Below are positions 1-6,499 of a DNA stretch of 34,087 nucleotides, one piece after another. Made by a program: the position numbers and the translations under genes. Numbering within the stretch: position 1 is the first letter of the stretch; every line of letters starts with the position of its first letter. Below the pieces are notes generated by a model. The model was not told the origin of the DNA. It worked only from the letters and a program-made list of their open reading frames with translations, and made no database searches. This stretch comes from an uncultured Prevotella sp. Lineage in GTDB: Bacteria; Bacteroidota; Bacteroidia; Bacteroidales; Bacteroidaceae. The stretch is taken from positions 1-34,087 of the forward strand of contig CAMPYJ010000027.1 in the NCBI GenBank assembly GCA_946998205.1, read 5' to 3'.

Positions 1-62
1 AAGGCTATAAACATTTAAGATCGAAGTACAATTCCTTTAGGTAGTTTGAGTTCACTTTCTTC

Positions 63-108
63 AAAAATAAGCCCACTTTGGTTATTGTTTCAAAGCAGGC
101 TTATTTTT
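63..108 (-). terminator. Rho-independent terminator
   Basis: The arms AAAAATAAGCC and GGCTTATTTTT are perfectly complementary and are extended inward by CTTTG/CAAAG with a small mismatch. The hairpin lies just downstream of the reverse-strand HTH genes and is flanked by A/T runs on both sides, so it could end transcription from either direction. Confidence 0.7.
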
Positions 109-134
109 ATAAATGGGAAGCTATATTCTAATAC

Positions 135-437
135 TTAGAGAAAGTTCTTATGGCTATCCTCTAATAATCTCTCCAAGTCCGAGACCTTATAAAGTATCTT
201 CCCTGCAAACTGCATATAGGGGATAATTCCTTTGTCCCGATAATCCTGCAAGGTACGAGGGCTGATATACAGCCGCTCACATACTTCCTTGCTCGTTAGG
301 AAATGCTCACCTCCAAACAGCGGTTTATGTGTCTGTGCCACTTCCTTAATCCGTCTGTTCACTCTTTCAAGTGCGGACAGCACCGCCTGCATATCATCCG
401 CTTCCAGATTCAAGTCTCTTATTGATTCCATTCTCAT
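135..437 (-). CDS. Helix-turn-helix (excisionase/MerR-like) protein
   Basis: This is a 100-aa DNA-binding protein. Residues about 45-95 form a MerR/excisionase-type winged HTH (LTSKEVCERLYISPRTLQDY, then a wing with GIIPYMQFAGKILYKVSDLERLL). The first 40 residues are a helical extension. Paired small HTH proteins of this type accompany integrases of Bacteroidetes mobile elements and act as excisionase or regulator of excision genes. It lies 6 bp downstream of a second, frameshifted HTH gene on the same strand and before a hairpin terminator, so the two form an operon. Which of the two would be the excisionase cannot be told from the sequence. Confidence 0.8.
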   Translation of the reverse strand: MRMESIRDLNLEADDMQAVLSALERVNRRIKEVAQTHKPLFGGEHFLTSKEVCERLYISPRTLQDYRDKGIIPYMQFAGKILYKVSDLERLLEDSHKNFL

Positions 438-443
438 CTTGCT

Positions 444-747
444 TTATTTGTTAGTCTTAGATTTATCTGTTTTAGGCTTCTCTGATTTAGTCTGCAACAG
501 CCACTCCACATCCTCACGCCTGTAATAGCACTTATGTCCGATTTGAGAGAAAGGCAGCACACCCGTGTCCCGATAGTGCTGCAATGTGCGCTTGCTGATG
601 TTAAGCAACTTGCATACATCGCCGTTATGCAGCCAATCGGTATGCTTGCTCTGTTCCCCAAAATGCCTTGTGGCAGGTCTCGGCAAGACAGAGTATCTCA
701 TTCCTCAGCCTCGCCCAATTTGAATCCGTAATGATAAAATATCCCAT
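444..747 (-). pseudogene. Frameshifted HTH (excisionase-like) protein
   Basis: The intact-looking part (residues WLHNGDVCKLLNISKRTLQH onward) is a MerR/excisionase-type HTH closely like the downstream gene. Its in-frame start at 701 gives an unconvincing N terminus. In the next frame an ATG at 747-745 opens a 29-residue reading (MGYFIITDSNWARLRNEILC and on to CHKAF) that stays open up to the run CCCCAAAA at 657-664 and would join the HTH frame if one base were removed there. I infer a +1 frameshift in that run, either real decay or a homopolymer sequencing error. If real, translation from 701 might still yield an 85-aa HTH protein. Confidence 0.65.
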
Positions 748-1339
748 AGTTTTATTATTGTTTTGTTTGTAATTCTGTCTTATTGGTATTGACAACACCT
801 TTGTCTGTTCTGCGTTTCATCGCACGTTTATGCCTGCAAAAGTATGATGAGTTTGTCATATTTCAAAGCAGCAGGGAACAGCAGGGAAACATCGGGAACT
901 TCAAGGAAAAACTAACGCATTTTATCGGCAGCCGTTTGCGCATTCTTTCTCTGTTTTCTTTCTTTCACCGTCCGTTTGGTGCAAAGATAGGGCGGGGCAT
1001 GTCCTATTCTATCATTCTTTGTTTAAGTGACACCTTGTGACACTCTTAGTGTAGACAAAAGCTACCCTATTTCTGTGCTGATTCTACCTTTTGCAATATC
1101 GGTGCAGAATACTGCAAACGTGTGCAAAGGGTACACTTCTACCTCTGTCTTTCCTTGCTATTTTATACCCAGTTTTGACTTAATTCGTGTTTAAATCAGT
1201 CATTTCTTTTCCTGTCTCCATAAAAATCTGTGCGAACTTCATTGCGAATGAATGCAACATTATGCAAGCACTCTCCGAATGCTTGGAACTTTCCAGTTCT
1301 CTTCCTAACTTCACTCTCGGAAACCAAACCAAGCATATA
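748..1339. other. Non-coding stretch with short direct repeats
   Basis: No convincing gene lies in this divergent region between the HTH operon and the VapE-like gene. It holds three adjacent 10-bp repeats at 871-900 (GCAGGGAACA, GCAGGGAAAC, ATCGGGAACT), a GTGACAC pair around 1027-1042 and several TGCAAA/TGCAGA words at 1090-1130. The first set could be a protein-binding array for control of the divergent genes or for recombination. This is an inference from position only. Confidence 0.4.
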
Positions 1340-2605
1340 ATGAAAAGGAACGCAGATAAAGGAAATTCAGTGGACGAAAATAATACGCCCAAGCAAAGGA
1401 AGACTTCCTCCAAAAACGGTGAGATAGAAGCCTATCTCTCCTCCTATTATGAGTTCAGATACAACACGGTATTGGGAAGGACTGAATACAGGGGCAAGGA
1501 CGATGCTCTCTTCTCAAAAGTGGGGCGCTATGAAATCAACACGCTCCGCAGGGAACTTGACAACGATGTGGGGATTATCACCTCTTCCGACAACCTCTAT
1601 TCAATTATTGAGAGCAGCTTCTCTCCACGTGTCAATCCCATACAGGAGTATTTCAAAAGGTTGCCATTGGTGGATGTAAGCTGCAGTTCTGCCTTTTCAC
1701 TGAAAGCCATTCCCGAATTGGCAAGTTGCGTAGTCGTACACAACTCTGACAAGTGGCTGCCATACCTTACCAAATGGCTCGTGGCAGTAGTCGCCAACGC
1801 AATGGACGACTGTGAGTGCCGTAACCACACCTGCCTTGTGCTGACGGGTGAGCAGGGCAAGTTCAAAACTACATTCTTGGATTTGCTCTGCCCACATGCA
1901 TTGCATGGCTATAGCTACACTGGCAAGATATATCCGCAGGAGAAAGATACACTTACCTATATCGGGCAGAACCTTATCGTAAATATAGATGACCAGCTCA
2001 AAGCCCTCAATAAGCGGGACGAGAATGAACTGAAAAACCTTATCACCTGTCCGATGGTCAAGTACCGTATGCCGTATGACAAATATGTTGAGGAGCATCC
2101 CCACTTGGCAAGCTTTGTGGCATCAGTGAACGGCAACGACTTTCTTACCGACCCGACAGGCAGCAGACGGTTTCTTCCTTTTGAAGTTCTTTCCATAGAC
2201 ATAGAGAAAGCCAAGCGTATTTCAATGGATAATGTCTATGCTGAAGCCAAAGTGCTGTTAAAGTCAGGTTTCCGCTATTGGTTTGACGATGATGAGATTG
2301 CCGAACTATACAGAGAGAGTGAGGACTTTCAAGTACAAACAGCAGAGATGGAGCTTTTGTTGCGTTGTTTTGAAAAGCCAACAGAGGATGAAAGTTATTC
2401 GTTAATGACCACTACGGAGATACTCACTTATTTGGGTATTTATACCCACCAACCACTTGTTGCCAAGCCTATGGGTGAAGCCTTGAAGAAAGCAGGATAC
2501 ATAAAGTTGAGCAAACGAAGAAACGGTGGTAGCCCCATCTATGTCTACAAGATTAGGAAAATCTTGCCCTGCCCGCTCCTTCAAACTTGTAGTAGCCAAA
2601 TGTAG
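1340..2605 (+). CDS. VapE-like replication ATPase
   Basis: This is a 421-aa protein of the virulence-associated E (VapE) type, a superfamily 3-like P-loop ATPase/helicase found in mobile elements and prophages, probably used in replication of the excised form. A Walker A motif is visible (LTGEQGKFKTTFL), followed by a Walker B-like LIVNIDDQL and a sensor segment SVNGNDFLTDPTGSRRFLPF. The frame is open from 1187, but the 51 residues before MKRNADKGN look non-conserved and the ATG at 1340 sits behind an AT-rich stretch, so I chose 1340. The last ~60 residues resemble a small winged-helix tail. Downstream genes follow on the same strand. Confidence 0.75.
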   Translation: MKRNADKGNSVDENNTPKQRKTSSKNGEIEAYLSSYYEFRYNTVLGRTEYRGKDDALFSKVGRYEINTLRRELDNDVGIITSSDNLYSIIESSFSPRVNPIQEYFKRLPLVDVSCSSAFSLKAIPELASCVVVHNSDKWLPYLTKWLVAVVANAMDDCECRNHTCLVLTGEQGKFKTTFLDLLCPHALHGYSYTGKIYPQEKDTLTYIGQNLIVNIDDQLKALNKRDENELKNLITCPMVKYRMPYDKYVEEHPHLASFVASVNGNDFLTDPTGSRRFLPFEVLSIDIEKAKRISMDNVYAEAKVLLKSGFRYWFDDDEIAELYRESEDFQVQTAEMELLLRCFEKPTEDESYSLMTTTEILTYLGIYTHQPLVAKPMGEALKKAGYIKLSKRRNGGSPIYVYKIRKILPCPLLQTCSSQM

Positions 2606-2613
2606 TAGAATGT

Positions 2614-2633
2614 GTAGTATTGTCTTATACTAC
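2614..2633. repeat. Small inverted repeat after VapE-like gene
   Basis: GTAGTAT and ATACTAC are separated by 6 nt. TGTAGTA also occurs at 2587, 2600 and 2613, so the site is also a small direct-repeat cluster overlapping the 3' end of the VapE-like gene. A weak hairpin terminator or an operator is possible. A second imperfect inverted repeat, GGGGG to CCCCC, spans about 2699-2740. Confidence 0.35.
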
Positions 2634-2787
2634 AAAGTAAAACTGATTATCAATCACTTATCACAAAATCGTATGTAGTAAGAAGAAAGATGAAAAAGTT
2701 TGGAGGGGGAAAACTTTGGCAACGGTAAACCCCCAAAAACAGACAAACATAAATAATTATCATTCAACCCATTAAAGTATCAAAACA

Positions 2788-3069
2788 ATGAAAGAAGAAG
2801 ATTTATCACTTATCAAGCGATATCCCATCGTGGAGTATCTCGAAAGGAAAGACATCAAGCCTGTACGTAGGACACCTTCCTATGCGCTTATAAAGGCAGG
2901 CTTCCATGTTGAGGACATGAACATACATTACAAAGACTTCAAGGATCTCAACGAATATCATGTCAGCCGTGTCCGTGAGCAGCAGAAACGGAAAGCGCAA
3001 GAACAGACACACATATCAATTACAGGACAAAACAAGAAATCAAAGCAGGTCAAACTTAAAATGAAATAG
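2788..3069 (+). CDS. Primase remnant (internally deleted CHC2/Toprim protein?)
   Basis: This is a 93-aa reading frame 2 bp before the DUF3408 gene. The N terminus (IKRYPIVEYLERKDIKPVRR) is like the start of CHC2 zinc-finger primases of Bacteroidetes mobile elements. The next part (KAGFHVEDMNIHYKDFKDLN and on to EY) is like the end of their Toprim domain. The zinc-finger cysteines and the Toprim core are absent. I infer that an in-frame deletion, roughly after residue 30, fused both ends. Whether the product has kept a role is unknown. The family assignment rests on remembered patterns, not on a search. Confidence 0.5.
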   Translation: MKEEDLSLIKRYPIVEYLERKDIKPVRRTPSYALIKAGFHVEDMNIHYKDFKDLNEYHVSRVREQQKRKAQEQTHISITGQNKKSKQVKLKMK

Positions 3070-3071
3070 AA

Positions 3072-3506
3072 ATGGAAAAGGAAACTATGATGAGCGACAA
3101 AGACCTTTCATGGTTCTTGGGTGTGGAAGATGAAACAGAGAACGAATCTACTTCACAAGAAGCGACTGTGGTTCCTGAAAGAGAAAAACCAACAAACAAG
3201 CAGGACACAGAGAATACCATGCACTCCGAGCCTGCACGGAATGCTGAGAACGTAACCATTCAGAAACGCATCAGTGCCAAGATGAGAAAGAAAACACTTG
3301 AAGCCTACAAGCAAGCCTATCTTGTGCCGACCAAGTTAAACAATCGTAAGGCAGTCTATCTGAGTAGGGAGACACAGGAGCGTGCCGACTTCATCGTGCG
3401 CAGGTTGGGCGACAGGGGCAGCAACCTTTCAAGTTTCGTAAAGAACATCGTGCGCCTCCATCTGGAAGAGTATGGTGAGGACATAGAGAAATGGAGAAGG
3501 TTGTGA
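3072..3506 (+). CDS. DUF3408 domain protein
   Basis: This is a 144-aa protein with an acidic, disordered N-terminal half and a basic C-terminal domain. The C-terminal domain (VYLSRETQERADFIVRRLGD followed by NLSSFVKNIVRLHLEEY) has the look of a ribbon-helix-helix fold. It matches the DUF3408 family, which is encoded next to mobilization genes in Bacteroides conjugative and mobilizable elements. The ribbon-helix-helix suggests DNA binding, perhaps in relaxosome assembly or partition. It follows the primase remnant by 2 bp and precedes the iteron array. Confidence 0.7.
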   Translation: MEKETMMSDKDLSWFLGVEDETENESTSQEATVVPEREKPTNKQDTENTMHSEPARNAENVTIQKRISAKMRKKTLEAYKQAYLVPTKLNNRKAVYLSRETQERADFIVRRLGDRGSNLSSFVKNIVRLHLEEYGEDIEKWRRL

Positions 3507-3884
3507 GCCACAGGAAAAGGGTGAGGGTTTTCTTGAAATGGGACAACCTTTCTTCAAAATAGGTCTACCTTTTCGAGCAAATAGGTCTACCTTTTTTGCT
3601 AAAAGGGTCTACCTTTTTTTCTTCGGTTTAGTTCTCTGTGAGAATGCCACGAATGCAGTTAGTCATAGAATGCACGGCACTCACTTTTCGACTGTAAAAC
3701 GCCTTGCGCGTAAACTTTTCATTAGCTGACATTGCAAGACGTCAGTTTGTACCCACAAACTGCCCTTGCTCCCCTCGTCAGACTATCGGGGAGATAAGAC
3801 CGTAATCACTCCATTCTCATCGGTCAGTATTTAGGAATTAAGGTAATAAATCATCTACAATGATAAACTTTCAAGGAAACTTAT
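3507..3884 (+). other. Non-coding transfer-origin candidate region
   Basis: This 378-bp gap just upstream of mobC and the relaxase contains the 22-bp iterons and a perfect 8-bp inverted repeat CAGTTTGT/ACAAACTG (3743-3762) followed by a C-rich stretch with CTTGCTCCCCTC. Relaxase genes are normally next to their oriT, so oriT is probably here, with the inverted repeat as candidate relaxase binding site. No nick site is demonstrable from sequence alone. Confidence 0.5.
3539..3617 (+). repeat. 22-bp iteron array
   Basis: The block AGGTCTACCTTTT starts at 3561 and 3583, with a variant GGGTCTACCTTTT at 3605 and a weaker copy (TGGACAACCTTT) at 3539. The start-to-start distance is 22 bp each time, about two helical turns, so a protein would see all copies on one DNA face. 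The array lies between the DUF3408 gene and the mob genes. It fits an iteron-type replication or transfer origin bound by the DUF3408 or MobC protein; the function is inferred. Confidence 0.65.
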
Positions 3885-4310
3885 ATGAACAGATATAAAG
3901 GAAAAGCTGCCCGATGGCAGCAACAGGATAAAGAAGAACAGCGGATGAACAAAACGGAGTTCATCAAGGTAAGATGTACCAGTGAAGAGAAGAAACGTAT
4001 CAAATCAAGGGCGGAAAGCACGGGACGGAAATTCTCCGATTATTGTCGGGAAATACTCCTTAACGGAGAAGTAACAGCCGTTCCCAAGATGACAGACAAT
4101 GAGAGGGAAGCCATTGCCATCCTCCAACATACAGGAAGATTCTATGGGCAGATTTCCAATCTCATCAAGCTCAAGGACGAGGATTGGCTACATATCACCA
4201 AGAACCTTTCGCTATGTGCCAAAGAGGCATTTAAGCGGTTTTACGACCCGCATTTTCGGGTGGATGATGAAATATATAAGGTCTTAAATCTAACAAGAAA
4301 TGATAGGTAA
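3885..4310 (+). CDS. mobC: MobC-like relaxosome accessory protein
   Basis: This is a 141-aa protein with a ribbon-helix-helix start (TEFIKVRCTSEEKKRIKSRA then GRKFSDYCREILL) and a helical C-terminal half containing an ISNLIKLKDED segment. This is typical of MobC/MobA-type proteins that help the relaxase at oriT of Bacteroides mobilizable elements. Its 3' end overlaps the relaxase start by 11 bp, so the two are translationally coupled. An internal ATG at 3945 would remove 20 basic residues and is a possible alternative start. Confidence 0.75.
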   Translation: MNRYKGKAARWQQQDKEEQRMNKTEFIKVRCTSEEKKRIKSRAESTGRKFSDYCREILLNGEVTAVPKMTDNEREAIAILQHTGRFYGQISNLIKLKDEDWLHITKNLSLCAKEAFKRFYDPHFRVDDEIYKVLNLTRNDR

Positions 4311-5361
4311 ATGCAAGGCGATAGCGCACGGAAGCACAGCTTTGGACTATATTTTCAGGGAAGGCAAACTCGGTAGTCGGCTTGCATTCCACAATCTTTG
4401 CAGCAGAGATCCAAAGACTATCTATGAGGAAATGAAAGTGGTCAGTAACTACAACAGCCGTTGCAGGAACAAGTTTCTCCGTATCGAAATTGGCATCGCA
4501 CCGCAGGACGAGAAAAAGCTGTCTGTGTCCGAATATATGTGGATAGCACATTTGTTTGCCAAGCGAATGGGACTTGACAACCACCAATGGGTGGCAGTAA
4601 CGCACAAGGACACCGATAATAGACACATTCACATAATTGCTAACCGTATCAGTCTGTATGGAGAAGTCTATGATACCACCTTTGTGAGCAATAGGGCTGC
4701 AAGGGTGGCAGAGGAAATCAGCAGGGAGAAAGGCTTGACCATTGCAAAAGAGGTCAAGGCAGAAAGGAAACACCAAAAGGAAAAAGCCAGCCCTACAAGA
4801 GAGCAAACAAAGCAGCAGGTGCAGAAGATTTGCTACACCTTGCTTGACAAGTACAAAGGAACAGGCGTCACGGGGCATTCCATGTTCCTTTATGAATTGA
4901 ACAAAAACGGCATTACCATAGAGCGTATGAAGAACAAGCAGGGCAAGGTATATGGCTTGAAGTTCTCATACGCAGGGCAATCCTTCAAGGCTTCCGAAAT
5001 CGGCAGGGAGTTCGGCTACCATTCCTTGCAGAAGAACTTTGAAACAACCAACAAGGAAGAATCAAGGAAACCACATCTAACAGTACAAGAGCCTACAGAA
5101 AAGAAAGAACAATCTGATACAGGCTACCAACTTGTACCTCCAAGCCGCTCCTCTATCTCACGAGACAATGATACCTCACAAGTGCAGAATCCCATTGGTG
5201 CAGTGGCAGACACCATCGTTAGCGCAGCCGATGAAGCGGTGGAAGGGTTAGGCGATTTAATTACATCAAGTACACAAGGCAATGACTTAACCGAAGCTGC
5301 ATGGCAGCGTAAACTCAGATACCAAGCTAACAGAAAGAAGAAACGTGGAAGGGGAATATAA
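4300..5361 (+). CDS. MobA-type relaxase / mobilization nuclease
   Basis: This is a 353-aa relaxase of the MobA/VirD2-like mobilization nuclease type. The catalytic core is in residues 1-150. The metal-binding three-His motif is seen as VTHKDTDNRHIHIIANRI, and an upstream FLRIEIGIAP segment matches motif I surroundings, though no obvious catalytic Tyr can be assigned with certainty. The C-terminal part is polar and repetitive and may contact the coupling protein. The enzyme would nick one strand at oriT and lead it into a recipient through a helper element's pore, because no pore genes are present here. The frame is intact. Confidence 0.85.
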   Translation: MIGKCKAIAHGSTALDYIFREGKLGSRLAFHNLCSRDPKTIYEEMKVVSNYNSRCRNKFLRIEIGIAPQDEKKLSVSEYMWIAHLFAKRMGLDNHQWVAVTHKDTDNRHIHIIANRISLYGEVYDTTFVSNRAARVAEEISREKGLTIAKEVKAERKHQKEKASPTREQTKQQVQKICYTLLDKYKGTGVTGHSMFLYELNKNGITIERMKNKQGKVYGLKFSYAGQSFKASEIGREFGYHSLQKNFETTNKEESRKPHLTVQEPTEKKEQSDTGYQLVPPSRSSISRDNDTSQVQNPIGAVADTIVSAADEAVEGLGDLITSSTQGNDLTEAAWQRKLRYQANRKKKRGRGI

Positions 5362-5409
5362 ACATAGCATACAAAAAGTGCATAATAAAGAATATCTCAT
5401 CAAAAACGC

Positions 5410-5439
5410 TTGCTATTCGGTAACAAAGTATTATCTTTG
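5410..5439 (+). promoter_or_regulatory. Orphan promoter
   Basis: TTG (5410-5412), a 19-bp spacer and TATCTTTG (5432-5439) fit the Bacteroidetes consensus. A 16-bp imperfect inverted repeat (14 of 16 paired) flanks the -7 box. No gene follows on this strand before the terminator hairpin near 5720, so it may drive a small RNA or be left over from a gene lost on insertion. Confidence 0.6.
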
Positions 5440-5577
5440 CAAACAGAATAACAAGCGTTCTTTGTTAGGCAGAAAACAGCGAAGCCAAGTAGTTCGCTCG
5501 TTTCCAAATCGTTACCTATTTAGTTATACTAACAATGTAACTTCTTTATTTTCAATTAGGTACATTTTAATAGTTAT

Positions 5578-5620
5578 CTTGGCGGGCAAACGCATTGACC
5601 TTGGCGGGCAAACGCATTGA
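5578..5620. repeat. 22-bp tandem duplication
   Basis: CTTGGCGGGCAAACGCATTGA occurs at 5578 and again at 5600, so the unit is 22 bp. A weaker third copy may follow (TTGACCTGCAAAACCAATG). It lies in the presumed border zone of the mobile element. Confidence 0.7.
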
Positions 5621-5700
5621 ATTTGACCTGCAAAACCAATGCTATTAGACGAGTGCCATAATTCACTATTTATCAATCGTTTACCAACACGTTGACTTAC

Positions 5701-5734
5701 AAAAAAGGCACAGAGCGAATGCCCCGTGCCTTTT
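5701..5734 (-). terminator. Terminator of the rprX-rprY operon
   Basis: AAAAGGCAC (5703-5711) pairs with GTGCCTTTT (5726-5734) around a 14-nt loop. Read on the reverse strand the stem ends in a T run, 43 nt after the rprY stop. The symmetry makes it usable from the other side too. Confidence 0.85.
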
Positions 5735-5776
5735 GTCGTTCTCCAACCAGTTTCTTCGTGATGCTTGAAAACAAGC

Positions 5777-6475
5777 TTATTCTTCCTCTGGCGTGATGAG
5801 CTTGTATCCCTTACCGTGGATGTTGATGATTTCAATCTGGTCGTCATCCTTCAAGTGCTTGCGCAATTTCGTGATGTACACGTCCATGGAACGTGCGTTG
5901 AAATAGTTGTCGTCAATCCAGATGGTCTTCAAAGCAAAGTCGCGCTGCAGTATTTCGTTCGCATGCGAGCAGAGCAGGGCCAGCAGCTCGTTCTCCTTGG
6001 TCGTCAACTTGGTTTGCTTGTCACCGATGGTTAGCAACTGCTTCTGCGTGTCGAAAACAAACTTGCCGATTTTGTATACGGTGGCTTCCTTGCTTTTCTT
6101 ACCGCGCACGCGGCGCAAGATGGCCTCAACGCGCAGCACCAGCTCTTCCATGGAGAACGGCTTGGTGATGTAATCGTCGGCGCCAATCTTGAATCCCTCG
6201 AGGATGTCTTCCTTCAAAACTTTCGCCGTGAGGAAGATGATGGGCATGTCTGCGTTGGCCAGGCGGATTTCCTGCGCCAGGGTGAACCCGTCTTTCTTGG
6301 GCATCATCACGTCGAGCACGCAGATGTCAAACTTGTCTTTCAAGAACTCTCTATAGCCAACCTCGCCGTCTGGACATAATGTTGCGGCATAACCCTTAGC
6401 CTGAAGATACTCTCGAAGCAGCATTCCCAAATTCTCATCATCCTCACACAACAGGATTTTTATTTTCTCTTCCAT
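5777..6475 (-). CDS. rprY: OmpR-family response regulator (RprY-like)
   Basis: This is a 232-aa DNA-binding response regulator. Residues 1-120 are a receiver domain with the acidic pair DDE near residue 13, the phospho-acceptor Asp in CVLDVMMPKKDG and the conserved Lys in FITKPFS-type context (DDYITKPFSMEEL). Residues 130-232 are an OmpR-type winged helix (TTKENELLALLCSHANEILQ, then MDVYITKLRKHLKDD and a HGKGYKL wing). The length and neighbour match RprY of Bacteroides fragilis. It is the second gene of an operon, 24 bp after its kinase, and is followed by a strong terminator. Confidence 0.88.
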   Translation of the reverse strand: MEEKIKILLCEDDENLGMLLREYLQAKGYAATLCPDGEVGYREFLKDKFDICVLDVMMPKKDGFTLAQEIRLANADMPIIFLTAKVLKEDILEGFKIGADDYITKPFSMEELVLRVEAILRRVRGKKSKEATVYKIGKFVFDTQKQLLTIGDKQTKLTTKENELLALLCSHANEILQRDFALKTIWIDDNYFNARSMDVYITKLRKHLKDDDQIEIINIHGKGYKLITPEEE

Positions 6476-6499
6476 AGTCTTGTATTTATTAATGAATTA

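Larger units (their letters stand above)
1..5697. mobile_element. Integrated mobilizable element (partial, right part)
   Basis: The stretch carries two excisionase-type HTH proteins, a VapE-like ATPase, a primase remnant, a DUF3408 protein, a MobC-like protein and a MobA-type relaxase. This is the usual content of Bacteroides/Prevotella mobilizable elements that depend on a resident conjugative element for transfer. No integrase or conjugation-pore gene is visible, so the left end should lie outside the window. The right boundary is not resolved. It must lie between the relaxase stop (5361) and the rprY terminator (5701), because from there on the genes are ordinary chromosome. No attachment-site repeat could be identified. 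Confidence 0.7.
5362..5776. other. Non-coding stretch at the element/chromosome border
   Basis: No convincing gene is seen. It contains a complete promoter on the + strand at 5410-5439 without a gene behind it, an inverted repeat (5405-5420 with 5444-5459) around that promoter, a leader-like motif at 5494-5516 also found near 23273-23295, a 22-bp tandem duplication at 5578-5620 and the rprXY terminator at 5701-5734. The right end of the mobile element must lie here. Confidence 0.5.

Noticed and set aside
2699..2740. GGGGG to CCCCC inverted repeat as a second oriT or terminator
   Set aside because: The arms match only with a bulge, there is no T run, and the position before the primase remnant gives no support.
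5345..5620. 91-codon frame after the relaxase
   Set aside because: It overlaps the relaxase end, runs through a promoter, an inverted repeat and a tandem duplication, and has no protein-like composition.
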